The notes under the pieces: generated by a model | Database searches by the model: none | Told to the model about the DNA's origin: nothing | The model's input: the letters and a program-made list of their open reading frames with translations, nothing else | Program-made: the position numbers and the translations under genes | Shown: in pieces, positions 8,922-17,643 of the stretch | Layout of the letters: every line of letters starts with the position of its first letter | Position numbering within the stretch: position 1 is the stretch's first letter | Assembly: GCF_947495725.1 (NCBI RefSeq) | Contig: NZ_CANLZZ010000002.1 | Location: 372,001 to 436,000, forward strand | DNA: 64,000 bases | Source of the DNA: an uncultured Lutibacter sp. | Lineage (GTDB): Bacteria; Bacteroidota; Bacteroidia; Flavobacteriales; Flavobacteriaceae | Direction of reading: 5' to 3'

Positions 8922-10361
8922 ATGATTACTTTTTTAATTTGTATAGGAGTGCTAATTGCAGGCTATTTTATATATGGAACCTATGTAGAACGTAAATTTG
9001 AAATAGATATAAACAGAAAAACTCCGGCAATTACTAAAGAAGATGGTGTAGATTATGTACCATTAAAACTTCGAAAAATATTTTTAATTCAATTTTTAAA
9101 TATTGCAGGACTAGGACCAATATTTGGAGCAATAGCTGGGGCACTTTGGGGACCAGTTGCTTTTATTTGGATCGTTTTTGGATGTATTTTTGCAGGTTCG
9201 GTGCACGATTATTTTTCAGGAATGTTGTCAATTAGACACGATGGTGAAAGTATTCCAGAAATTGTGGGGACATATTTAGGAAATGGAGTAAAGCATTTTA
9301 TGCGAGTTTTCGCAGTAGTATTACTAATTTTAGTTGGAGTAGTTTTTGTTAAAGGCCCAGCAACAATTTTACAAGAATTAACAGGTGTAAGTGTTACCAT
9401 TTTAATAGCAATAATTTTTGTTTACTATTTATTAGCTACTATGATACCTATTGATAAATTGATAGGTAAAATATATCCAATTTTTGGATTATCATTATTA
9501 ATAATGGCAGTTGGGTTATTTATTGCTGTAATGTTTCAAGGTTATACAATTCCAGAATTAACTCCAGAGAATTTAATTAATATGCATAGCAATCCAGATA
9601 AATATCCAATATTTCCAATGTTGTTTATTACTATTGCTTGTGGTGCAATTTCTGGGTTTCACGCAACACAATCCCCATTAATGGCGCGTTGTATTTCAAA
9701 CGAGGCTCACGGTAAAAAAATATTCTTTGGAGCAATGATTACAGAAGGTATTGTAGCTTTAATTTGGGCAGCTGTTGCAATGGCATTTTTTGGAGGCGTT
9801 AGAGAGTTAGGCGCAACAATGGCAGAAGAAGGTCATAATGCGGCTTGGGTTGTAAACATTATTTGTAACACAATGCTTGGTAAAATAGGTGGGATTTTAG
9901 CAATTTTTGGTGTGGTTGCAGCTCCAATTACTTCAGGAGATACAGCTTTTAGAAGTGCGCGTTTAACTATTGCAGATTCTTTTAATATCAATCAAAGTAG
10001 TTTAGTAAAAAGATTAATGGTTACCATTCCTATATTTTTAATAGGTTTAGCATTAACTCAAATCAACTTTGCTATTATTTGGAGATATTTTGGGTGGTCT
10101 AACCAAATGTTAGCAACCATTGTACTTTGGGCAGCAGCAGTTTATATGAAAAAACAAGGTAAAAAAGCTTGGTTTATTTTAATTCCTGCAGCTTTTATGA
10201 CCGCAGTTGTAACTACTTATATATTGGTTGCTCCAGAAGGATTTCAATTAAATTATGGACTTTCTTATTCAATAGGAATAACAGTTGCTGTATTATTAAC
10301 GATGTGGTTTATATTTTCTAAATCAATTTCTAAAATAAAAAAAGAGAACAAAAAAATATGA
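8922..10361 (+). CDS. cstA: CstA-family carbon-starvation carrier (short form)
   Basis: Integral membrane protein of 479 residues with about 12 hydrophobic helices. Family blocks visible are FLNIAGLGPIFGAIAGALWGP, GSVHDYFSGMLSIRHDGESIPEIVG, SGFHATQSPLMARC and the conserved C-terminal region TSGDTAFRSARL. E. coli CstA is about 700 residues; this is the short form common in other phyla. E. coli members (CstA, BtsT) import pyruvate, and peptide uptake has also been proposed. It lies 17 bases after the flavoprotein and overlaps the next gene by 4 bases (ATGA), so it is translationally coupled to a GH2. A CstA inside a sulfatase-rich PUL is unusual; pyruvate released from pyruvylated galactan is an attractive but unproven cargo. 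Confidence 0.85.
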   Translation: MITFLICIGVLIAGYFIYGTYVERKFEIDINRKTPAITKEDGVDYVPLKLRKIFLIQFLNIAGLGPIFGAIAGALWGPVAFIWIVFGCIFAGSVHDYFSGMLSIRHDGESIPEIVGTYLGNGVKHFMRVFAVVLLILVGVVFVKGPATILQELTGVSVTILIAIIFVYYLLATMIPIDKLIGKIYPIFGLSLLIMAVGLFIAVMFQGYTIPELTPENLINMHSNPDKYPIFPMLFITIACGAISGFHATQSPLMARCISNEAHGKKIFFGAMITEGIVALIWAAVAMAFFGGVRELGATMAEEGHNAAWVVNIICNTMLGKIGGILAIFGVVAAPITSGDTAFRSARLTIADSFNINQSSLVKRLMVTIPIFLIGLALTQINFAIIWRYFGWSNQMLATIVLWAAAVYMKKQGKKAWFILIPAAFMTAVVTTYILVAPEGFQLNYGLSYSIGITVAVLLTMWFIFSKSISKIKKENKKI

Positions 10362-12991
10362 AATTTTTAAAATTCGGATTATTTGTATTGTTATTTGCAA
10401 TAATTTCAAACAGAACAAATGCACAACAAAAATTTTCTACGGCAGGTTTTTACGAAGTAGAAAACAGTCCACGAAAGGTTTTTAATTTTAATATTGGTTG
10501 GCGTTTTTACAAAGGTGATGTTAAAGGTGCAGAAACAGTAGATTTTAACGATTCGAATTGGGAAGCAGCAAATTTACCTCACGGATTAGAAATTTTGCCA
10601 GAAAATGCAAGTGGAGGTAGAAATTATCAAGGTAAGGCTTGGTATAGAAAAGAATTTACCGTTAATGAAAATTCAACTTTTTCAAAAACATTTTTATATT
10701 TTGAAGCTGTAATGGGAGTTGCGAAAGTTTGGGTAAATGGAGAATTGGTTGCCGAACATTATGGAGGTTATTTACCTTTTGCTGCAGACGTTTCAAAAGT
10801 ATTGAAAAAAGGAAAGAATGTTGTAGCTGTAATGGCTGATAATAGCGATAGTAAATTGTACCCTCCAGGTAAACATCAAGGTGGATTAGATTTTAGTTAT
10901 TTAGGCGGAATTTACAGAGATACTTATTTAATTCAAACAAAGCCAATATATATTACACTTACAGAGCTTAGTAAAACCGTTGCTGGCGGTGGTGTTTTTG
11001 TTGGAACAAAAGAAATAAATGGCAACAATGCTAAAATAGGAATTAGAACAGAGATTGCTAATAATTCGAATAAAACACAAACTATAATAGTTAAATCTGT
11101 TTTAGAAAATTCAGAAATTAAAGAAATTAAATCAACACAACAATCGGTAAGATTGCAAGCAGGAAAATCTAAACAATTATCAAAAGATTTAAAAGTAGAA
11201 AATGTTCATTTATGGCATCCAGATGATCCATATTTGCATTTTATTAGAACAGATGTTATTGTAAACGGAAAAATTGTAGACCAAACAAGAACTCGTTTTG
11301 GAATTCGATTGTTTGAAATGAAAGGAGCTGAAGGATTGTTTGTAAACAATAAATATATAGGTAAAAAATTAGTTGGTGTAAATCGTCATCAAGATTATGC
11401 GTATGTTGGTAACGCCGTTCCAAATTCAAGTCATTATAGAGATGTAAAACTATTACGCGAAGGCGGTAGTCATATAATTAGAGTTGGTCATTACCCTCAA
11501 GACGATGCTTTTTATGATGCTTGTGATGAATTAGGAATGTTAACAACAACAGCAAATCCGGGTTGGCACTTTTTTAATTTTAAAGAAAAAATATTTGAAG
11601 AACGTTTATATGAAGATTCTCATAATTTAGTTCGAAAAGATAGAAACAGACCTTCAATTTTATTGTGGGAAACCGCTATTAACGAAACACCTTCGCAGCC
11701 AGATCACGCAATGAATAATATGCACAAGGCTGCACATTCTGAATATTCTTTTCCAGGAATGTACACAGTTACTGATTATGAAGAAGCTGAAAAAGGAGGG
11801 TTGGATGTGTATTATCATGGGAATTCTAAAACAGTGAATTCGTTTAACAGAGAATTTGGAGATGGTAATGAAGTGGACGATTGGTATTCGCAAAATTCAA
11901 TAGTACGTGTAAAACGTGAATGGGGAGAAAAAGCAATGCTCGATCAATCTTTAAGACAAGCACATCAATTATCGCAAAGATTTAAAACAGATAAAGTTCG
12001 TATTGGTGGCGCAATGTGGGCTGGTATTGACCATCAAAGAGGTTACCATCCAGATCCATTTTTAGGAGGACATTTAAATGTATTGAGATTGCCTCGTTAT
12101 ACGTACTATTTGTATAAAAGTCAAAATTCGGCAGATTATAAATTGAATGGTATTGAAACTGGTGCTATGATTTATAATACAAATGAATTAACCCAATTAT
12201 CAGGCAGCGATGTTATTATTTATAGCAATTGCGATGAAATAAAACTGACTTGGATGGGGAAAGATTATGGAATTCAGAAACCATCAACAGATTCAAAATA
12301 TGATGGTTTACCGCATCCTCCATTTGTTTTTAAAAATGTTTTTTACTTAGATAAAATTCGCCATAGAAAAGGAGATCAGAGAGGTGCAATTAGATATATG
12401 ATTTCTGAAGGATTTATTGATGGGAAATCAGTTGTAAAGGATGTAAAAACCTATGCTATGAGATCTGAAAAATTGCAATTAAGTATAGCCGATGAAGGGT
12501 TGAAGTTAATGGCAGATGGATCTGATTTTGTTCCTGTTAGAGCTACTATTGTTGACTTAAATGGAGCAAAAAAAGTACTTGCTGAAGAGTCTGTTTATTT
12601 TGAAGTAAAAGGTCCTGCAGAAGTTATTGGAGGAATTCAAAATATGAGTAATCCTGTTAAATCTTCTTTTGGTATTGCAACAGCTTTAATAAGAGCTACT
12701 AATAAACCAGGTGTTATTAAGGTTCGCGCTTATGTAAAAGGATTAAAATCAGATGAAATTACTTTAGAATCAAAACCTTCAAAACAGAAAATGCTTTTTG
12801 ATGAAAATTATGTTGCAAATTCTAAAAAAGTTGATAAAGATAAAGTAACAATAGAACAAGTTAAGGAAGAGAAATTACCTACAAATATTAAAAAACTTCA
12901 AGAAGAAATTAAAATGTTAAAGCTACAATTGGTTGGTAAAGATCAACAATTAATGGAATTAAGAAGTAACCCAGAAGGAGAAAAAAATTAA
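10358..12991 (+). CDS. GH2 beta-galactosidase-like enzyme with C-terminal coiled coil
   Basis: Secreted 877-residue GH2 with signal peptide cleaved near NAQ23. Domains: jelly-roll sugar-binding domain (~40-200), Ig-like domain (~205-320), TIM barrel (~325-620) and beta-rich C-terminal domains. Putative acid/base E443 follows N442 (TAINET) and the putative nucleophile is E499 (NREFG). The subgroup signature GxHIIRVGHYPQD..FYDACDELG is shared with GH2s at 48474 and 58402. The last ~40 residues form a heptad-rich coiled coil (IKKLQEEIKMLKLQL), unusual for GH2. The start overlaps the CstA stop by 4 bases. Substrate is probably a beta-galactoside, but GH2 also includes glucuronidases and mannosidases. 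Confidence 0.88.
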   Translation: MKFLKFGLFVLLFAIISNRTNAQQKFSTAGFYEVENSPRKVFNFNIGWRFYKGDVKGAETVDFNDSNWEAANLPHGLEILPENASGGRNYQGKAWYRKEFTVNENSTFSKTFLYFEAVMGVAKVWVNGELVAEHYGGYLPFAADVSKVLKKGKNVVAVMADNSDSKLYPPGKHQGGLDFSYLGGIYRDTYLIQTKPIYITLTELSKTVAGGGVFVGTKEINGNNAKIGIRTEIANNSNKTQTIIVKSVLENSEIKEIKSTQQSVRLQAGKSKQLSKDLKVENVHLWHPDDPYLHFIRTDVIVNGKIVDQTRTRFGIRLFEMKGAEGLFVNNKYIGKKLVGVNRHQDYAYVGNAVPNSSHYRDVKLLREGGSHIIRVGHYPQDDAFYDACDELGMLTTTANPGWHFFNFKEKIFEERLYEDSHNLVRKDRNRPSILLWETAINETPSQPDHAMNNMHKAAHSEYSFPGMYTVTDYEEAEKGGLDVYYHGNSKTVNSFNREFGDGNEVDDWYSQNSIVRVKREWGEKAMLDQSLRQAHQLSQRFKTDKVRIGGAMWAGIDHQRGYHPDPFLGGHLNVLRLPRYTYYLYKSQNSADYKLNGIETGAMIYNTNELTQLSGSDVIIYSNCDEIKLTWMGKDYGIQKPSTDSKYDGLPHPPFVFKNVFYLDKIRHRKGDQRGAIRYMISEGFIDGKSVVKDVKTYAMRSEKLQLSIADEGLKLMADGSDFVPVRATIVDLNGAKKVLAEESVYFEVKGPAEVIGGIQNMSNPVKSSFGIATALIRATNKPGVIKVRAYVKGLKSDEITLESKPSKQKMLFDENYVANSKKVDKDKVTIEQVKEEKLPTNIKKLQEEIKMLKLQLVGKDQQLMELRSNPEGEKN

Positions 12992-13102
12992 ATTTATCTA
13001 TTAACAAATGAAGAGGTGAAATTCAATAAGGATAATGCTACAATTGCCGTGCCTTGTGGTTTGTTTGTGTTTTTAAATATTGAATTAAAAGAAGCACTTT
13101 AA
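12992..13102 (+). pseudogene. Remnant of a gene 3' end (possibly GH29-like)
   Basis: Directly after the GH2 stop, the same frame stays open for 36 codons to a TAA at 13100-13102 with no usable start. The encoded text (LLTNEEVKFNKDNATIAVP and on to a final KEAL) reads like the last beta strands of a GH29 enzyme. It aligns loosely with the C-terminal end of the GH29 at 45364 (ISGNNKIDWNQTDKGLQIKV). The stretch is more protein-like than its surroundings. It could be a scar of a gene lost by deletion; read-through extension of the GH2 or chance are alternatives. Confidence 0.4.
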
Positions 13103-13121
13103 AGTAATTTAAACATAAATT

Positions 13122-15677
13122 ATGTTGGTTTTTATAAGAAAAACAATCTTTATTCTAGTTGTATTATTTTTAACTACTGAATTATTTTCACAATCTTCCA
13201 CTTTTGTTGATAATGATGGAATAATGCGTTGGAAAAATTCAAATGAAGAAGTTTGTGTTTTTGGAACCAATTATGCTGTGCCATTTGCATACTGGGATGC
13301 TCGTGCTCCGTTAATTGGCAATAATCATAAAAAAGCTATTGATGAAGATGTTTATCATATGGCTCGCTTAGGAATTGATGGGTTTAGGATTCATATTATG
13401 GAATCTTATATTGCTGATGAGCAAGGTAATTTAAAATACAACCTACATTTTGAATTGTTTGATTATTTACTTTTTAAATTGAAAGAAAGAGGTATTAAAA
13501 TGTACATTACTCCAATGTATTTAGGCACTTCCATAGATGGGAGTTTTACTAAAAAATACGGAATGGGAGTTGGTTGTCTTTCAAATGAAAAAGCATTTTC
13601 GGCTCAAGAAAATTATTTAAAACAATTTGTTTCACATGTAAATCCGCTAACAGGAGTTGCTTATAAAGATGATCCAGATATTATTGCTTTTGAAATTGTA
13701 AATGAGCCTAAGCATTGGAAAGGAGCTAAGTTGGTTAAAAAGTACATTAATAAAATGTACAGGGCTATTAGAAGTACAGGTTGCGACAAGCCTCTTATGT
13801 ACAATATGACAACTTGTGTTGATTTTATAGATGATGTTTTAGAAACAAAAGTTGATGGTGGAAGTTTTCAATGGTATCCAACAGGTTTAACCTCAAATCA
13901 CGAACAAAAAGGAAATTTATTACCAAACGTAGATCAATATGTTGTTCCTTTTCAGAATGAATTAACAAAATCTAAAAGACCAAAATTTGTATATGAATGG
14001 AGTCCGTCAGATACAAAAGGAGCATATATGTATCCGGCAATGGCACGAAGTTTTAGAGAAGCAGGCTTTCAATTTGCAGCACATTTTTCTTATGATCCAT
14101 TACACCAAGCACACGCAAATGTTGAATACAAAACACACTTTTTAAATTTGGTTTATACACCTAAAAAAGCAATTGGGTTAATGATTGCTTCTGAGGTTTT
14201 TCATTCAGTGCCATTAAACAAAAGTTATGGGCGATTTCCTAAAAATAACAAGTTCGAGTCGTTTAAATTAAGTTATGAAGATAATTTGGCAGAAATGCTA
14301 ACCAACAAAAAGTTTTTATACAGTAATTCAACAAAAACAACACCTAAAAACCCTAGTGCGTTAGAAAAAATTGCAGGAACAGGAAATTCATCAATTGTTC
14401 AATATTCAGGAACGGGCGCTTATTTTTTAGATAAAATAGATACCGGTTTGTGGAGATTAGAAATTCTACCCGATGCACATTGGGTAAAAGATCCATTCTT
14501 TGTTCCGTATACACACGGTGAAGTTGCCGTAGTTCTTTCAAAAGAACAAGAAATTGATATTAAACTTCCAGATTTAGCAAATGGTTTTTCTGTTGAAGGT
14601 ATTAATAAGGGTAATTCAATAAAACTAAATGCTGACGGGACTTATTTTCGTATAAAACCTGGTGTTTATATGTTAAGTAAGCAAGGTGAACATAAAGCTT
14701 GGAAAGCAACAGATTCATTCCAGAATATGAAGTTGAATGAATTTTATATGCCAACTATAAAACCAAAACAGGCTTATTTGTTACATAAACCTATTGAGGA
14801 AATTTCAACAAAAACAGCATTAAAACTGTCTGCTAAAATAATTTCGGAAAAAAATATAGAACAAGTTGAGGTTATTCTGTTGAAAAAAGGAGGAGGAACA
14901 GTATTTCCTATGAAAAAAATAGATTCTTATAATTATGAAGCTATTATTCCTGACAAATATACTAGCAAATCTGCAATGCTGAGATATCACATTAGTTATA
15001 GAATTGGCGATGACTTTTTTAGTTATCCGGTTGGTAAAAAAGACGCTTATTTGTTAGATAGAAGAATTTATAGTGACGATATGAGTTTGAGTGAAACTAA
15101 ACCATATAGAACCAGAGTAGTTGAAGCTAGTAATCCAATTTATTTGTTTGATGCGTCTTTAGATTGGGAAGAAACTGTAAAAATGAATAGAAAAGATGAT
15201 TTAAATATTTTTCCAAGTACAATTCCAAATAAAACAGTTTTAAGAATTCCATTATTAAAAGCGAATAAATTTAATGATGAGTATTCTTTTCGATTTTATT
15301 GTAATGATAAAATTAAATTCAGACAACCAGATTTTTCTAGTAAAACAAAACTCTCAATTTTTGGAAAAACAAGCTTCCCTAAAGAATCCATTATAAAAGT
15401 TCAATTATTAATGAAAAATGGAGATGTTTTTGGTAAGGAAATTAAACAGAGTAAAGAGCTTAGTGTTGCTTCAGTATTGTTAGCTGATTTTAAAAAAGAA
15501 AAAAGTATTTTATTACCAAGACCATATCCAAAATTTCAAGTATATGAGATTGAATCTAAAACTAAAAATAAATTTGATATCAATCAGGTAGAAGCGGTTC
15601 AGTTAACTATAAATAAAGGTGAAACTATCCAAAAAGAAGATTTGCAAGTTGAAATTGGTTGGATATATTTAGAATAA
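13122..15677 (+). CDS. Clan GH-A (GH5-like) glycoside hydrolase with long C-terminal extension
   Basis: Secreted 851-residue protein, signal peptide cleaved near FSQ24. Residues ~30-400 look like a (beta/alpha)8 barrel: GTNYAVPF, GIDGFRIHIME, an acid/base at E195 in EIVNEP and a nucleophile candidate E292 in FVYEWSPSD, as in GH5 and relatives. The remaining ~450 residues are beta-rich domains of unknown type, ending in a jelly-roll-like region. Cellulase-type annotation would be misleading; in this context a sulfated galactan or side-chain substrate is likelier. It lies 130 bases after the GH2, separated by a gene remnant. Family number uncertain. Confidence 0.75.
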   Translation: MLVFIRKTIFILVVLFLTTELFSQSSTFVDNDGIMRWKNSNEEVCVFGTNYAVPFAYWDARAPLIGNNHKKAIDEDVYHMARLGIDGFRIHIMESYIADEQGNLKYNLHFELFDYLLFKLKERGIKMYITPMYLGTSIDGSFTKKYGMGVGCLSNEKAFSAQENYLKQFVSHVNPLTGVAYKDDPDIIAFEIVNEPKHWKGAKLVKKYINKMYRAIRSTGCDKPLMYNMTTCVDFIDDVLETKVDGGSFQWYPTGLTSNHEQKGNLLPNVDQYVVPFQNELTKSKRPKFVYEWSPSDTKGAYMYPAMARSFREAGFQFAAHFSYDPLHQAHANVEYKTHFLNLVYTPKKAIGLMIASEVFHSVPLNKSYGRFPKNNKFESFKLSYEDNLAEMLTNKKFLYSNSTKTTPKNPSALEKIAGTGNSSIVQYSGTGAYFLDKIDTGLWRLEILPDAHWVKDPFFVPYTHGEVAVVLSKEQEIDIKLPDLANGFSVEGINKGNSIKLNADGTYFRIKPGVYMLSKQGEHKAWKATDSFQNMKLNEFYMPTIKPKQAYLLHKPIEEISTKTALKLSAKIISEKNIEQVEVILLKKGGGTVFPMKKIDSYNYEAIIPDKYTSKSAMLRYHISYRIGDDFFSYPVGKKDAYLLDRRIYSDDMSLSETKPYRTRVVEASNPIYLFDASLDWEETVKMNRKDDLNIFPSTIPNKTVLRIPLLKANKFNDEYSFRFYCNDKIKFRQPDFSSKTKLSIFGKTSFPKESIIKVQLLMKNGDVFGKEIKQSKELSVASVLLADFKKEKSILLPRPYPKFQVYEIESKTKNKFDINQVEAVQLTINKGETIQKEDLQVEIGWIYLE

Positions 15678-15874
15678 AATTGCCGAACCTAAATTAAAAT
15701 ATACAGATCTTCAATTAAAATTATTACATATTTTTTATGAATTTTTTGTGTTAGTTAAAGAATAAAATGATTAGTTCTATAAATAAAATCGGTTGTAAAT
15801 TGCCATAAAAAATAATTTTAAACCAAAAAAGACAAGTTTTTTACCTATAACAACATTTCGAGTTGTAGGAGTGG

Positions 15875-15882
15875 TAATTTTG
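15875..15882 (+). promoter_or_regulatory. Candidate -7 box TAATTTTG
   Basis: Exact match to the Bacteroidota -7 consensus TAnnTTTG in the 227-base spacer 15678-15904, 23 bases before the next sulfatase start. No well-spaced -33 TTG is present, so this is weak evidence for a separate promoter. I see nothing else convincing in the spacer. Confidence 0.3.
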
Positions 15883-15904
15883 TTGGTATATTAATAAATT
15901 CAAG

Positions 15905-17428
15905 ATGTATAAAAAATTCTATATTGTTATTGTAAGTTGTTTACTGCTGTCGTGTGGAAGTAGTAATGCAAAAAAAGAAACTATTGAAAAAAAACCAAAT
16001 ATTTTATGGGTAATTGCCGAAGATCTTTCACCTTTTATGGGGTGTTATGGAGATTCAATAAATATAGGTCACACTCCTGTATTTGATCAATTTGCAAATG
16101 AAGGTGTTCTTTTTAAAAGAGCGTATTCAACAGCACCTGTTTGTTCTGCAGCACGATCAGCTTTTATTACAGGTAAAATGCAAACTACTACGGGAACACA
16201 TAACCATAGATCAAGCAGGTTTACAGACGGAGAAGTTGTTCCTGAAGAATTACATATTAATTTGCCAAAAGGAATGAAAACCATTCCAGAGTTAATGAAA
16301 GATGCGGGTTATTTTACTTTTAACAGCGGAAAAGATGATTATAACTTTAATTATGATAGAAAAGCATTGTACGATGTAGGTGCAAAAGAAGATTATGTTG
16401 CAGGTATGAATGGCTGGCAAGGTAATATGGCTATAGATTATATGACTGTTAAAGATTATGTTTGGAATTCGAGACCAGATAAAAATCAACCTTGGTTTGG
16501 ACAAGTTCAAATTATGGGAGGTAAAAAAGATGCTAAATATGTGCGTGAAGGAGAAAAATTAGCAGTTAATGATGTTCCTTTACCACCGTATTTTCCAAAT
16601 ATTCCATCGCAACGAAAAGCTTGGACAGAGCATTACAATGCAAACAGAGGTTCTGATGTTACTTTTGAACATATTTTAGACCAATTGAAGGCAGATGGAG
16701 AATTAGAAAACACCATTATATTTTTCTTTTCAGATCACGGAAGCCCATCATCTTTGCGTCATAAACAATTTTGTTATGAAGGAGGAATGTTAGTTCCATT
16801 AATGATAAAAGGAAACAGTAAAGCTTTGAAAGCAGGAACCGTAAGAAATGATTTAGTTTCTTTATTAGATGTTTCTGCTACAACTTTAGCGATGGGTGGA
16901 GCAAAAATGCCTGAATATTTAGATGGACAAGATTTATTTGCTGAAGATTATAAAGAATCAAAGTATGTAGTTGGAGCAAGAGATCGATGTGATTATACTA
17001 TTGATAGAATTAGAACAGTTGTTTCTGAAGATTACAGATACATAAGAAATTTTTTCCCAGAAAGACCAATGATGCAAGCTGGTTATAGAGATTTAAAACC
17101 TATAGTAACAGATTTAAAGAAATTGCATAAAGAAGGGAAATTAACACCTTATCAGGATAAGCATTGGTTTGGAATTAGACCTACTGAAGAATTTTACGAT
17201 TTAAAAGCTGATCCACATCAAATGAATAATTTGGCAAATAATCCAAAATATGTTACTGTTCTAAAAGAACACAGAGAATTTTTAGAAAATTGGATAAAAG
17301 AAACAGATGATAAAGGTCAATATCCTGAAGCTTCAGCACAATTAAAAGCTACATACGATATGTGGAAAGACAGACCACGTTTTAAAAACGCAAAAATAAA
17401 CCCTGAATACGACCAGTTTAAAAAGTAG
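15905..17428 (+). CDS. Family S1 sulfatase with atypical CSAAR motif, lipoprotein
   Basis: Sulfatase of 507 residues with lipobox Cys17. The first metal site is E39-D40 (AED), and the maturation motif is C80-S-A-A-R84, with Ala in place of both Pro and Ser of the CxPSR consensus. C/S-x-A-x-R is tolerated by anaerobic-type maturases and rarely by FGE. A second metal pair is D277-H278. The AED/GCYG N-terminus and RDRCDYTIDRIRTV block group it with the sulfatases at 46897 and 56907, resembling sulfamidase-type enzymes. It is a single-gene unit closed by a strong terminator at 17451-17487. Probably active, but formylglycine formation depends on the host maturase. Confidence 0.9.
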   Translation: MYKKFYIVIVSCLLLSCGSSNAKKETIEKKPNILWVIAEDLSPFMGCYGDSINIGHTPVFDQFANEGVLFKRAYSTAPVCSAARSAFITGKMQTTTGTHNHRSSRFTDGEVVPEELHINLPKGMKTIPELMKDAGYFTFNSGKDDYNFNYDRKALYDVGAKEDYVAGMNGWQGNMAIDYMTVKDYVWNSRPDKNQPWFGQVQIMGGKKDAKYVREGEKLAVNDVPLPPYFPNIPSQRKAWTEHYNANRGSDVTFEHILDQLKADGELENTIIFFFSDHGSPSSLRHKQFCYEGGMLVPLMIKGNSKALKAGTVRNDLVSLLDVSATTLAMGGAKMPEYLDGQDLFAEDYKESKYVVGARDRCDYTIDRIRTVVSEDYRYIRNFFPERPMMQAGYRDLKPIVTDLKKLHKEGKLTPYQDKHWFGIRPTEEFYDLKADPHQMNNLANNPKYVTVLKEHREFLENWIKETDDKGQYPEASAQLKATYDMWKDRPRFKNAKINPEYDQFKK

Positions 17429-17450
17429 TATTTAACGAATAATATTTAAT

Positions 17451-17487
17451 AAAAAAAGGAGAAACCAATTTGGCTTCTCCTTTTTTT
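17451..17487 (+). terminator. Rho-independent terminator
   Basis: A-rich arm followed by GGAGAA-x-CCA, a short loop, TGG-x-TTCTCC and seven T. The stem is about 12 bp, closing 23 bases after the sulfatase stop. A- and T-runs on both sides could make it bidirectional. This separates the single sulfatase from the downstream lambda-carrageenase-like operon. Confidence 0.85.
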
Positions 17488-17583
17488 ATTGCTGTATCCC
17501 TTTAAAAACGTGCGTTTTAAAGAATTGTATCTTTCCGTAAATGGAATAAATATACCAGTAGCAACATTTTATGTACGCACACG

Positions 17584-17598
17584 CATAGCTAATATTTG
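17584..17598 (+). promoter_or_regulatory. Candidate promoter region (CATAGCTA, AATATTTG)
   Basis: AATATTTG at 17591-17598 is one base off TAnnTTTG and lies 45 bases before the preferred start at 17644, downstream of a terminator, so a promoter is expected here. The 8-mer CATAGCTA at 17584-17591 recurs at 25323-25330 before another operon. Functional meaning is a guess. Confidence 0.3.
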
Positions 17599-17643
17599 TA
17601 AAAACAGGAATTTTAAATGTGTAAACATGAAATTAAATATAAA

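Noticed and set aside
15678-15770. Open stretch of ~29 codons after the clan GH-A gene
   Set aside because: No start codon, low-complexity AT-rich text (LQLKLLHIFYEF), no resemblance to a known C-terminus; probably chance.
17617-17643. Upstream ATG for the lambda-carrageenase-like gene
   Set aside because: Adds nine charged residues before a complete signal peptide; ATG at 17644 is more plausible.
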